The translations under genes and the position numbers were made by a program. A stretch of 64,000 nucleotides of DNA from Candidatus Opimibacter iunctus (GTDB taxonomy: Bacteria; Bacteroidota; Bacteroidia; Chitinophagales; Saprospiraceae), in the NCBI GenBank assembly GCA_016716665.1, contig JADJVH010000001.1, forward strand, positions 372,001-436,000. Direction: 5' to 3'. This document shows, piece by piece, positions 1 to 9,314 of the stretch. The notes under the pieces are model-generated. The model was not told where the DNA came from, searched no databases, and saw only the letters and a program-made list of their open reading frames with translations. How positions within the stretch are numbered: position 1 is the stretch's first letter; every line of letters starts with the position of its first letter.

Positions 1-800
1 TTTATGCAACCCAGTATACAGATATGGTGATGGTAAAAGTGAGGCTGAACTCGAAGGTTTATTATTAGTTGATACAATATTAGACCTCATATCATTTGCT
101 CTTGGTTGTATTTTCGGACGATATAGTCTTGACCATCAAGGTTTAGTACTTGCTAGCCAAGGAGATACTCTTCAAGACTTTATGAATCAGATACCTTCTC
201 CTTCTTTTTTTCCGGATGAGGACAATGTCCTTCCTGTCTTGGAAGGAGAGTATTTTATAGATGATATAGTTGGACGATTTCGCACTTGGTTAAAAATCGC
301 TTTTAGGGAGGAAGATTCTGAAGAAAACCTGAGGTTTTTATAAGAAACCATTGGGAAAGACATTCGAAAATACTTTGTCAAAGATTTTTATAGTGATCAT
401 ATCAAGCGATATAAAAAAACGTCCTATCTATTGGATGTTTTCTTCACCTAAGGGACATTTTAAGGCACTTATTTATATGCATCGCTATCAGCCGGATCTT
501 TGTAGCCGGATGCTCAATGATTATCTCCAGCCGTTCATTGCAAAGCTGGAAGCCAACAAACAGCATCAGACCAATATAGGATTGAGAGAAGATATCTCGA
601 CACGAGAGAAAACCAGTGCGATCAAAGAAGCAGACAGAATAGAGATTATGCTCAAGGACTGCAGGGAGTATGCAAAGACCCTCTTCAGTGTCGCTACCCA
701 GCGGATAGAGATCGACCTGGATGACGGCGTGAAGGTAAATTATCAGAAATTTAAAGAGGTGCTGGTGCCGATAAAGGGACTGGAAAAGGATGAGGAGTGA
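1..800 (+). pseudogene. pglX: 3' part of BREX methyltransferase PglX, broken
   Basis: This is the C-terminal end of a type I BREX adenine methyltransferase, which marks host DNA in the anti-phage BREX system. Reading from base 2, the peptide contains FGRYSLD, FPDEDNVLP and IGKDIRKYF; after a frame change it continues with RPIYWMFSSPKGHFKALIY, all typical of PglX C-termini. The frame is broken twice: a TAA at 341-343 stands where a glutamate codon is expected, and the A7 run at 412-418 has one base too many (799 nt to the stop, 798 if corrected). The gene is open at the left edge; a full PglX is roughly 1,100-1,200 residues. It sits upstream of pglZ and brxL as expected, but 6 kb of other genes intervene. 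The family call is firm; whether the gene is dead or mis-assembled is not settled. Confidence 0.85.
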
Positions 801-1052
801 TAAAAGAAGAAAGGGACGAAATGCAAGTGATCTATAAAGGTCGATAAGCAGAGTGGAGAAGATCTTGAATGGACAATGAATTGAATACGTGGTAATCCAT
901 GTTCAATGTTATAGACAATTGCCTTAGTTAGACATTATGTGTACTTTTAAACTGTCCGATTTACAGGGAAGGCTACAAAATGGGAAAGTCTACAGTCAAA
1001 GTACAGTTCTTGCATACTTCGTAATCAAAAGTTTATAAGGTGTAGTTTAAAA

Positions 1053-2813
1053 TTACTCAATTTGTTCTATTGATAATTTAATTTGAAGTATACAATGTTT
1101 GGCGACTTCACCTTCAAGTTTTTGATTACTTAATGTGATGGTTTTTTCAACAGGTTGACCCTTAATGAGTCTGTTAATATCTATAGGTAGCGAATAATAC
1201 GGTTCACCTTCAATCAATTCCAATGTTTTTATAGATGAAGCCTCAGAACTTGCAACAAAATCCGTTCGTATTTCTAATTTTTGTGAAGACTTAACACTGA
1301 CTACTGAACTAGCGAAAACATAACCCTGAGATTGTCCTTTTTTGAGATGTAATACTCGTTTATTGTCCCTAATATTTGAGTCGTTTGTAGGAAAAAGGAG
1401 GACATTATTCTTATCATATATTGATTCTATTTTTTTTGAATCTGGATGAATCTTATGTGCATCATCAATTATTTTAATAGTGATGTATCCTGCAATACTG
1501 GGAAAGGGAGTTGGTCCAAAAAAAGTGGAAAAGCTGTTTTCAAGACATTTGATTTCTTCTAACTTAATTCGGATTTTTTTTATTGATTGCGATTGTGCGA
1601 TTTCTTCAAGTGATTGTCCCTTTGTTGGTTCTGCAGCTCCCTTCGTTTGAGAGGTAGTGGAAGGAGGTAAAACTTGTGCAATAGCAGGGATGTCTTTCCT
1701 AACCATTAATTTAAAATTTCCATTATTTGTTAAATTGGATTTAATTAATAAAAACCCAGACAGAACGGAATCAGGAGTGGATTGCAACATGCTATATGCA
1801 TCCAGGCCTACATGTTCAAAATTGATATTCATAATTTCCGCTCCGAGAGGTTCGTTTACTTTTATTATTGTATCTCCTTTATATACCAAGAAATGTGATT
1901 TACCATCATCCTGATCTGGCACCATATCTTTGGCCGTTATCGTTTGTATCGTATAAGAATGAGTTGGAGAATGTAACCTTATATTAAACGCAATTGCAAA
2001 AACTGTTTTCATTGGATTAATAACCCAGACTTGTTTCAGAGGACCATTATCGGTATCGAAGTTTGAAAATAAACCACTATTATCAAATCTTCCTGAAGCA
2101 TCTAATGCAGCGCATAAATAATATTGAGATGTAAAAGTATTTATCTTTTTACTCCACCAAAACTGCTCAGTGGGGTGTATTTCATGCACATCAACATGAT
2201 CTTTATTTGGATTAAAATCCTCACTATGATCGTAAATCTCTTCAATCCAGGGCCCATATAAACACACATTAGTATTGTAAATCAGTGGGGATTCAAATCT
2301 TCCATTTTGAGGGTCGAAGAATATTCTTGAACCGCTGTCAAAATCAATCTCCCCTTCAATAAAACTACTTGGATATTCATTTCTCGATGTATTCTTTATA
2401 ATAGTGAAGTTTTGTTTCCATAATTCATTATCAGTATTGCAGGCGATTTGAATATTCAAATCTTTATCTATTATTCCATCATAAATATATTGTTGAAGTA
2501 CCGGCCCGCAAAAAGTTCTTTTGAATCCATCTACAGGATAATAATCGGTGGGTGTGCCTAAGGAATTGTTAGCTTTAGCTTTGCCAATCTCAATATCTCC
2601 AAAAAAATCATTTCCGATTACACCTTGTTGTTTTAATGCTTTTTGAAACTTCCCGTCATTGATAGCCACATCCAGTCTTTCAATTCGAAAAACCTGATAT
2701 GAGGGTTGATTTGCATTGCTGTGATCCCTGACATGTAAAGTATGAATGTCAGATTGCGCTGTTATGCTGCTTATACAAGCAAATAAAATGAAACTACAAG
2801 TTTGCTTTTTCAT
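1053..2813 (-). CDS. Secreted protein of unknown function in the BREX island
   Basis: I do not recognise this family. The protein is about 586 residues with an N-terminal signal peptide (MKKQTCSFILFACISS...AQ). I prefer the start at 2813 because that methionine opens the signal peptide; the frame is open to an upstream ATG at 2855. A Ser/Thr/Gly/Pro-rich linker (TTSQTKGAAEPTKG, about residue 390) separates an N-terminal part of about 380 residues from a C-terminal part. No type IX sorting domain or membrane segment is visible after the signal. It lies about 30-70 bp after the SGNH hydrolase gene on the same strand, so the two are probably co-transcribed and act together outside the cytoplasm. 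Both run opposite to the BREX genes, which suggests independent cargo. Confidence 0.7.
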   Translation of the reverse strand: MKKQTCSFILFACISSITAQSDIHTLHVRDHSNANQPSYQVFRIERLDVAINDGKFQKALKQQGVIGNDFFGDIEIGKAKANNSLGTPTDYYPVDGFKRTFCGPVLQQYIYDGIIDKDLNIQIACNTDNELWKQNFTIIKNTSRNEYPSSFIEGEIDFDSGSRIFFDPQNGRFESPLIYNTNVCLYGPWIEEIYDHSEDFNPNKDHVDVHEIHPTEQFWWSKKINTFTSQYYLCAALDASGRFDNSGLFSNFDTDNGPLKQVWVINPMKTVFAIAFNIRLHSPTHSYTIQTITAKDMVPDQDDGKSHFLVYKGDTIIKVNEPLGAEIMNINFEHVGLDAYSMLQSTPDSVLSGFLLIKSNLTNNGNFKLMVRKDIPAIAQVLPPSTTSQTKGAAEPTKGQSLEEIAQSQSIKKIRIKLEEIKCLENSFSTFFGPTPFPSIAGYITIKIIDDAHKIHPDSKKIESIYDKNNVLLFPTNDSNIRDNKRVLHLKKGQSQGYVFASSVVSVKSSQKLEIRTDFVASSEASSIKTLELIEGEPYYSLPIDINRLIKGQPVEKTITLSNQKLEGEVAKHCILQIKLSIEQIE

Positions 2814-2882
2814 AAAATATTTCTTTAGGATAATTTGAACTGAAGTCCAAGACATCTAATGTGTAAATGAAATCCTTTCACA

Positions 2883-4489
2883 TTAATTTTTATTTATTGT
2901 ATCTTCTCTTTGATTACTAGGAAAAAATATTGGCATTACCTTTTCAAGTACTGCATTTTTAACAACGGCATGTCCTTTTTGATTTGGATGCATAGTGCCC
3001 CGTGTATCGCCCTGGTTTGTACAGGAATATGATGCCTTTATCCAATAACTCCCATCCTCGGCACTACAGTAACCATGGTTCCTGAATTTATCTGCTATTC
3101 CTCCTGCATAGAGCCAACCAAGTTTCTGGGCAATTTGAATTCTGGATTGCTGAAGAGCCTCTCCAATTCTATTCAGATTTTTGAGCTCCTGAGCATCAAT
3201 TGTTAAAAAGCCCGTGGAATTTGCGAATAATTCACAAGTAAATTCATTCGTATTTATAATTGGAATGTTTTTATCATTTGAAAATAGATGTGTCGGGTAT
3301 TCTGCAATTAATATCTTTTTAATTCGCAGTCGGTCATTCATAAATAAATTTAGTGCATAATACGAATCATCCATAGCAACTATTCTTCTAATATATTTTG
3401 CTACATCATTCAGATCTGTTCCTCCCAGGGTAGCCTCTGTTAGCAAATCAGAAAATCCAATATCATTTCCACCAATTGATAAAAGCAATAAATCAATTGT
3501 ATGCGTTCCAACCAGTTCTTCCAGATAACCGAGTTGTCCTTTTCTCATCCACAACCTATCTTTCTGAGGTTGAAGTAATCCGTTTTGAATTTCTGCTCCT
3601 GACACTGCTAAATTTATAAACGTCACTACGGAATGAGGGTCAGTTTCTTCTATATACCTTGCTGCCAAGGCATATCCTGATTTCATGGATCTATGCGCCG
3701 CTATTTCAAACCATCGGGGAGCTTGTGCCAGCTCTACGAAATCAGATTTTTTACCTTCTAAGGTCTGGACCGTTGTAATATTATTGCAGTATGCCTGGTC
3801 ATCGCTGCCTGCAAGTCCATCAAAATCCGGATTTCCTTCTCCTGAAGCATAGGAATCACCAAGACAGGCGATCACAATGTTCTTTAGTTCGATAATTTGA
3901 TATGTAACAAGTGAGTCGAGATTACTTTTCTCTCGCGAACTAACTGTCAGTCTAACTTTATAAAATCCAACACTGGGTAATCGTTCTACCTGAAACCAAC
4001 TAGGAGTTATCTGCTCATCTATGGGAGGGGTTCCTGTATCGTCATCATTCTTTCTCTTTGACTTTATTTTGGTCGTATTGAAGTTATCCCTGGAGCTTAC
4101 CAGTGTTGATGATTGATTTGTACCAATATGGAGTGAGGTGGTGAGATTTGGCAAGAAAGTTGAATATGTTTTATTGTATCCAATTAATTCTCCCAATCCC
4201 TGAATGTACCAGGTATAAACTCTATTCGGCATCCCGTTAAACGTCCCGGATGATTTGAATTCAACAATCCACCCATCAGAAAATCCATGATTTTCTTGTC
4301 ATATGAATGAGTTGTAGTATTATATAGAAGGCTGCATTCGTTGAAATGGGAATGCATATTCCAGGTAAACGCAACTGAATTTGCAGCATTTGCTTTTGTA
4401 CTGGTCCTATCTGGAATACGAACAATATCCGAAATATTCGTAGTGAAAAAACTTAATGATGCTGAAAGGATAAATGCAAAGAACCTCAT
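2883..4489 (-). CDS. SGNH/GDSL-family secreted hydrolase, frameshifted
   Basis: A predicted secreted esterase or lipase of the SGNH hydrolase superfamily. Block I is GDSYASGEGN (nucleophile Ser), block III is SIGGNDIGF, and block V is MHPNQKGHAVV (catalytic His), in the right order along the C-terminal two thirds. The N-terminus (MRFFAFILSASLSFFTTN) is a signal peptide but lies in another frame: the two pieces, 4184-4489 and 2883-4232, join if one base is added at the T4 run 4291-4294. The total is 1,607 nt, or 1,608 = 536 codons once corrected. The reading across the join (GFSDGWIVEFKSSGTFNG) is continuous and sensible. The substrate is unknown. It is probably co-transcribed with the secreted protein downstream. 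Indels of this kind recur in this window, so an assembly error is possible. Confidence 0.75.
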
Positions 4490-4512
4490 ATGACTTTAAT
4501 TATTGATTACAT

Positions 4513-4841
4513 TTTTTTCTGTATTTATTTATTTCAAAATTATGGCCAATACTTTGACTCAACTATACTGATTTATAATGATATTTTTTGGGGGATTGAA
4601 AGGTGATAATTAGAATTCAGGTCTAGAATTTCCTTTATAAGTCTGTTACTTGTTTTCGTAACCAGATGTATACTTGGTATTATGCGAAAACATTCTTGCT
4701 TTTTTACCAAATTGTACATCTATTTGAGCTCAATTGCGAGTCCGGTATCCGGCATCCTTAAATCCGGCATCCAATGCAGATTCCATTTATACTTGATTTT
4801 GCCCTTTCGCTGTACCTTTTTCCCAAGAATACATCCACACT
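4513..4841. other. Intergenic, no supported gene
   Basis: About 330 bp between the SGNH gene and the methyltransferase scrap. A short open frame from 4682 shows no family resemblance and its 3' end overlaps the remnant that follows. A short local duplication of TCCGGCATCC occurs near 4745-4775. I see nothing else. Confidence 0.5.
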
Positions 4842-4940
4842 ATGCCTCTCTCCTGGAACGAAATCAAATCACGCGCCGTCACCTTCAGCAAAGAATGACA
4901 GGATGAGGTGAGCGAAGATGCCGAAGCCAAAAGCTTCGTA
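4842..4940 (+). pseudogene. N-terminal scrap of an MmeI-like DNA methyltransferase
   Basis: Thirty-two codons from an ATG at 4842 read MPLSWNEIKSRAVTFSKE, stop, then QDEVSEDAEAKSF. This matches the characteristic start of large class I DNA methyltransferases of the MmeI-like/type IIG group, where a tryptophan is expected at the stop (TGG to TGA at 4896-4898). After 4937 the similarity ends abruptly, where that family would continue with WDDFF or similar. So it is a nonsense-bearing 5' fragment left by deletion of a restriction-modification gene. It points to turnover of defence genes at this spot. The resemblance is from memory of the family, not a search. Confidence 0.6.
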
Positions 4941-5066
4941 TCCCTCCGACCAACAACATCTTTTTGTAGCTAAGGCTGTCTGATACCTTTACCCCAAAGA
5001 AAATTATTCATGGGAAGAGGTACACAGAAGTTCAACGGTTTTAGAAGAGGGATGGGTAGTATTTCA

Positions 5067-5206
5067 TATACCCTATGGGGTATAATTTGCTATATTTTCT
5101 ATAATTTATACCCGTTCGGGTATTTTTAATGTGTATAATCCTATATTTATACCCTATAGGGTGCATATTGGCATAGAATATGTATATTTATACCCTATAA
5201 GGTACA
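5067..5206 (+). promoter_or_regulatory. Four phased operators of the HipB-like repressor
   Basis: Four near-palindromic sites with core TATACCC-N4-GGGTATA lie at 5067-5084, 5107-5124, 5148-5165 and 5189-5206. The first is perfect (TATACCCTATGGGGTATA); the third and fourth have weaker right halves. Starts are 40, 41 and 41 bp apart, close to four helical turns, so bound dimers would face the same side of DNA. The last site ends 5 bp before the hipB start codon. E. coli hipBA is likewise controlled by four HipB operators with TATCC-N8-GGATA, so autoregulation by the adjacent HTH protein is the natural reading. Confidence 0.8.
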
Positions 5207-5211
5207 GTATC

Positions 5212-5496
5212 ATGATTGCAGAATTTGTAAAAAAGAGACGGCAACAAGCTGGGTTAACCCAGCCTGAACTTGCTGAAAAGGCAGGAGTTGGCCTCCGTTT
5301 TATCAGAGAGATGGAGCAGGGAAAGGAAACCTTACGCCTGGATAAGGTGAATCAGGTATTAAAGTTATTTGGCTATGAGCTTGGACCAGTGGAAATGAAA
5401 AGAGATTATTTGCTGAAAACCGATCCTGGGGACATTAAGATAAAAGGTCTTGATGCAAACTTGCTACTAAAGAAAAACAAGCGTGCGAAAAGCTGA
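5212..5496 (+). CDS. hipB: HipB-like HTH repressor/antitoxin
   Basis: A 94-residue XRE-family helix-turn-helix protein (IAEFVKKRRQQAGLTQPELA, then AEKAGVGLRFIREMEQG as recognition region), acting as DNA-binding autorepressor of the toxin-antitoxin unit. The open frame extends upstream to 5131, but that extension would be encoded by the operators themselves, so I choose ATG 5212, just after operator 4. Its 3' end overlaps the next gene by 14 bp, indicating translational coupling. The basic C-terminal tail (LLLKKNKRAKS) is typical of HipB partners in Bacteroidota. Confidence 0.85.
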   Translation: MIAEFVKKRRQQAGLTQPELAEKAGVGLRFIREMEQGKETLRLDKVNQVLKLFGYELGPVEMKRDYLLKTDPGDIKIKGLDANLLLKKNKRAKS

Positions 5497-5809
5497 AATA
5501 AAATATAATGACCGGACGGCCGGTTGGTTGACCCAGGATGAGGATGGATACCATTTTGTCTATGATAGCACATATTTGGTGTCTCAGAATCCGGAAGTAG
5601 TTAGCCTCACATTGCCATTACAAGAAGCTGAATATAGTAGCAAAGTCCTGTTTCCCTTTTTTGATGGATTGATTCCGGAAGGCTGGCTGCTGGATATAGC
5701 CGAGAAAAATTGGAAGTTAAATCCCCGGGATCGTATGGGCCTATTGATGGCTTGCTGTAAAGATTGCATAGGTGCAGTAAGTGTTTACCCTGTCAAAGAA
5801 GAAGAATAA
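5483..5809 (+). CDS. HipS-like protein (detached HipA N-terminal domain)
   Basis: A 108-residue protein matching only the N-terminal subdomain of HipA kinases: a beta-rich start (VGWL-like AGWLTQDEDGYHFVYD) followed by LVSQNPEVVSLTLPL, FPFFDGLIPEGW and the closing GAVSVYPV. In classic HipA this is fused to the kinase; here it is a separate gene between hipB and the kinase, the order of the HipBST tripartite systems in which the small HipS protein is the antitoxin. It overlaps hipB by 14 bp and precedes the kinase by 3 bp. That it neutralises the kinase is inference from HipBST. Confidence 0.8.
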   Translation: MRKAEIKYNDRTAGWLTQDEDGYHFVYDSTYLVSQNPEVVSLTLPLQEAEYSSKVLFPFFDGLIPEGWLLDIAEKNWKLNPRDRMGLLMACCKDCIGAVSVYPVKEEE

Positions 5810-5812
5810 GTC

Positions 5813-6766
5813 ATGAAGAGATGTCTATACTGTTATATGCCCTTGAAGGAAAGCGAAATAGACTTCCATGAGGCTTGCAGTAAAAAGATTTTTGGCGTAC
5901 CAATTGCTCCTGAATTACCTTATACAGAAACACAGATGGAAGATCTCGCTAAACAGGTGGTTCGCAGCCAGATTACTGTCACCGGAGTACAACCTAAATT
6001 ATCCCTTGATTTTAAGGATGGGGGAGATAAGACGACACCAAAGCGCTTCACAATTGTAGGCTTGTGGGGTGGATATATTTTAAAACCACCTCATCACCAG
6101 CATCCAGAGCTTCCAGAAATAGAAGATCTAACAATGCACCTCGCAGAATTGGCAAATATCCCTGTTGTCCCGCACAGCCTGATAAGACTTCAATCCGGTA
6201 ATCTGGCATATATCACTAAGCGTATCGATAGGGATAAGAAGGGTAAGCTGCACATGGAGGACATGTGCCAACTTACTGAGACAATGACAGAAAATAAATA
6301 CCACGGTTCATATAAGAAAATAGCTAAGACGATCCTCGAGTATTCGAAAAACCCTGGGCTGGATGTGATAAACTTTATGGAGTTGGTAGTCTTTTCGTTC
6401 CTTACCGGAAATGCGGATATGCATCTTAAAAATTTTTCATTGATTCATAAGCCAAATCTCGGACCGGTCCTTTCCCCTGCATATGATTTGGTTGCAACCG
6501 CTCTTCTTAAATCAGATGATACGGAGGATCTTGCATTACAACTTAACAAAAAAAAGGAAAGGATAAAGCGAGTTGATTTTGATCAAACATTCAACTACCT
6601 GGCATTAGACAAAAAGCAAAGTGAAAATATATTTCTTAAAATGGAGAAGGCTAGGCCGAAATGGATGGACTTTATAGACATCAGCTTTATCAGTGATGAG
6701 CTTAAGAAGAAATATAAAGAATTGATTTCTGAAAGATTTGAAAGGCTTAAAAAACTTACTGCTTAA
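5813..6766 (+). CDS. HipT-like Ser/Thr kinase toxin
   Basis: A 317-residue HipA-family kinase lacking the N-terminal subdomain carried by the preceding gene. Visible parts: a CxxC...C cluster at the N-terminus (RCLYCYMPL, then EACSKKIFG), the Gly-rich nucleotide loop region ITVTGVQPKLSL (about residue 55-66), the catalytic loop GNADMHLKNFS (about 198) and the metal site SPAYDLVA (about 221). E. coli HipA phosphorylates GltX and HipT phosphorylates TrpS, halting translation; the target here is unknown. The SIS motif reported in HipT is replaced by TVT, so any autophosphorylation site would be a threonine. The start follows the previous stop by 3 bp. Confidence 0.85.
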   Translation: MKRCLYCYMPLKESEIDFHEACSKKIFGVPIAPELPYTETQMEDLAKQVVRSQITVTGVQPKLSLDFKDGGDKTTPKRFTIVGLWGGYILKPPHHQHPELPEIEDLTMHLAELANIPVVPHSLIRLQSGNLAYITKRIDRDKKGKLHMEDMCQLTETMTENKYHGSYKKIAKTILEYSKNPGLDVINFMELVVFSFLTGNADMHLKNFSLIHKPNLGPVLSPAYDLVATALLKSDDTEDLALQLNKKKERIKRVDFDQTFNYLALDKKQSENIFLKMEKARPKWMDFIDISFISDELKKKYKELISERFERLKKLTA

Positions 6767-6789
6767 ACTCTCAATACCAATTCATAATA

Positions 6790-9303
6790 ATGTCGGATCA
6801 ACACACGAATAGCGATAAAGTAAAATTAACCCTGGAAAAAATATTCCAGCAGCACCGGCTAATCTTCTGGTATGATGAGCAGGCTGAAATGAAGGATCTG
6901 TTTGATGATCTGTCATTTGAGAATATTGGGAAGCTGGTCATCGACAAGAATGAATTTGGCCTCAAATATCATGTCCTTATAGAGGAGCCAACCAAATCCT
7001 TTCTAATCTATAAAGCAGGAGAAAAGCCTGAAGACCATGAAAACTGGTTACTGGATTTGGAACTATCCAATTACGAGTTTCACACAGAACCTGCTTCCCT
7101 TGTGCTGCAAGAACTTGAGTGGCCACTGGAAAGGAAGTCCATTATAAATGAGCATGAAGCATTTTTTACTAATGCGAAAAGGAAAGCAGACCTGAAATCC
7201 GTCTGTGAGCTAAACGATCAGGAGTCGCTCATCAGAACTAAAATGCTGAGTATAGCCGTTGGCAGTGAGCCAGAATGGGAAAAGGCCCTCTATGCTCTAT
7301 TTGATGAGGCTTACAGAGGAAAGCAAGAGCGATATAAGGCAGCGGAAAAGTTTAACCTTACGTCCTTCTTATGGACAACCATCCAGCAAAAGTTTGGTTA
7401 CCAGGCTACTGAACCATCATTAAAGGACCTATTATTTCACCTACTGCAAAATAGCTTTCACAGGAGCATTCCCGGCACGAAGCCAGAACTCAACAAGGAA
7501 GCCTATCTCTTTGTCAATCGATGGAAAGAGAGTTCAAAAGCCCGGAAACTCTATAAAGACTGGAGTACTCAGTTTGAAAATGACCTGAACATAGAATCTT
7601 CCATCCAATTAATACCGACTGAGTCCTTATTAGAGGCTGATGCCTATGCAATCATTGACAAGAAGATATGTCTTGAACTGAGAAATCATATCATTCATAA
7701 TACACTCCCCAATCACACTATCCAGGAATGGGTAGAAAGGCGGCGAATTAAATTCTTTTACGAAGAGTTTGCTCATATCTATGAGGCGCTGAGCAAAGCC
7801 AGCATGATACTTGATGAAATACGGAAAGTAAATCTCTCAATTGAATCACCGAAGGAGGGATTTGATAAATATACTAAGCAATGGCACAGGATCGATAAAT
7901 ACTACCGTAACTATATCTATGCTAGTAGCCATGCTGAACACCAGTCCCTGCTCAAAGAGCTAACCCTTCATATTGAAAAGGCTTATAGCAATTCTTACCT
8001 GCTTCCACTTGGCGACAACTGGCAAAAATCACTGGATAAATTACCCGCATGGACTATAGACAGGATTGAGAGTCAGCGACAATTCTATGTAAATTGGGTG
8101 GCGCCTTATCTTAAAACCGAGAACAGAGTTTTTGTCATTATTTCAGATGCACTGCGATATGAAACGGCTGTAGAGCTAAGAGAGATCATCCTCCAGGAGG
8201 ATCGATACGCAGCAGAGCTCACGGCTGTGCTTGGTTCATTGCCTTCGTATACCCAACTTGGGATGGCCTCTTTGTTGCCTCACCAACGTCTGTCCTTTGA
8301 AGACAAATCAGATATTGTATATGCTGATGGAATAAGTTCACAAGGCACAGCTAACCGTACCAAAATACTCCAGAAAACTTATCCAGGTAGTATAGCTATA
8401 AGCGCTGAGGACTTTCTCAAGATGAAGTCAAATACCGAGGGAAGGGAGTTTATTAAGCCGTACAATGTCCTATACATTTATAGTAACCACATCGACAAGA
8501 CCGGTGATGACAAGATGTCAGAGCATAAGGTTTTTGAAGCAACTGAAACTGAGTTTCAATACCTGCTAAAAATTATCAAGCAAATCTCCAACATGAATGG
8601 TACAAACATGATCATCACTGCGGATCATGGGTACTTGTACCAGCATAATCGCCTTGAGGAAACAGACTTTACTGATTTTACACCTACAGGTGATATCTAT
8701 CGAACTAACAGAAGATTTGTCATTGGTAAAAATCTGGACGCGAGTGCAGCAGTCCAGAAGTGGTCAGGAGAACAGTTAGGATTAGAAGGTGATATAGAAA
8801 TACTCATACCCAAATCCATCAACCGGATTAAGATTCAGGGTGCCGGCAGTAGGTTTGTTCATGGTGGCTCCAGCCTGCAGGAAATAGTCATACCTATCCT
8901 GGAGATAAACAAAGCCAGGAAAAGTGACATTGAGCAAGTGGAGGTAGATGTCATAAGCCGGTCTCCCAATATCACGAGTAATACCTTCGGAGTAATATTT
9001 TATCAGACACGTCCGGTCAATGAAAAATTACTACCAAGAAAACTGAGGACAGGCTTCTTTACATCTTCAGGGCAGAAGATTTCTGATCTGGTGACGATAT
9101 TGTTTAACAGCACTGACTCAGATTCTGCTGCGAGAGAGAAGAGGCAAACGTATATTTTCTCCAATGAGGCCAATAACTTCAATGCCCAGGATGTATATCT
9201 TCGGATGGAGGAGCTCATCGAAGGCACAAATCAATATAAAGAGTACAAGAAGATCACGTATCGCATGATGATTGCAATACGAAGTGAGTTTGACGAATTT
9301 TAA
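6790..9303 (+). CDS. pglZ: BREX phosphatase-like protein PglZ
   Basis: A core BREX component of 837 residues from the alkaline-phosphatase-like PglZ superfamily. The metal-site motifs are in place: FVIISDALRYETAVEL (about residue 448) and TADHGYLYQ (about 608), followed by GSRFVHGGSSLQEIVIP near 690. Length and architecture fit the type A PglZ of BREX type 1. It begins 23 bp after the HipT stop and is followed by brxL 11 bp on, so kinase and BREX genes may share a transcript. No frame damage is visible, unlike pglX. Confidence 0.93.
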   Translation: MSDQHTNSDKVKLTLEKIFQQHRLIFWYDEQAEMKDLFDDLSFENIGKLVIDKNEFGLKYHVLIEEPTKSFLIYKAGEKPEDHENWLLDLELSNYEFHTEPASLVLQELEWPLERKSIINEHEAFFTNAKRKADLKSVCELNDQESLIRTKMLSIAVGSEPEWEKALYALFDEAYRGKQERYKAAEKFNLTSFLWTTIQQKFGYQATEPSLKDLLFHLLQNSFHRSIPGTKPELNKEAYLFVNRWKESSKARKLYKDWSTQFENDLNIESSIQLIPTESLLEADAYAIIDKKICLELRNHIIHNTLPNHTIQEWVERRRIKFFYEEFAHIYEALSKASMILDEIRKVNLSIESPKEGFDKYTKQWHRIDKYYRNYIYASSHAEHQSLLKELTLHIEKAYSNSYLLPLGDNWQKSLDKLPAWTIDRIESQRQFYVNWVAPYLKTENRVFVIISDALRYETAVELREIILQEDRYAAELTAVLGSLPSYTQLGMASLLPHQRLSFEDKSDIVYADGISSQGTANRTKILQKTYPGSIAISAEDFLKMKSNTEGREFIKPYNVLYIYSNHIDKTGDDKMSEHKVFEATETEFQYLLKIIKQISNMNGTNMIITADHGYLYQHNRLEETDFTDFTPTGDIYRTNRRFVIGKNLDASAAVQKWSGEQLGLEGDIEILIPKSINRIKIQGAGSRFVHGGSSLQEIVIPILEINKARKSDIEQVEVDVISRSPNITSNTFGVIFYQTRPVNEKLLPRKLRTGFFTSSGQKISDLVTILFNSTDSDSAAREKRQTYIFSNEANNFNAQDVYLRMEELIEGTNQYKEYKKITYRMMIAIRSEFDEF

Positions 9304-9314
9304 CAGATGAATGC

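Noticed and set aside
412..418. Programmed frameshift at A7 in pglX
   Set aside because: An upstream in-frame TAA already ends translation, and similar one-base errors occur in many unrelated genes here.
4682..4906. 74-codon open frame on the plus strand
   Set aside because: No family resemblance, and its 3' part overlaps the methyltransferase scrap in another frame.
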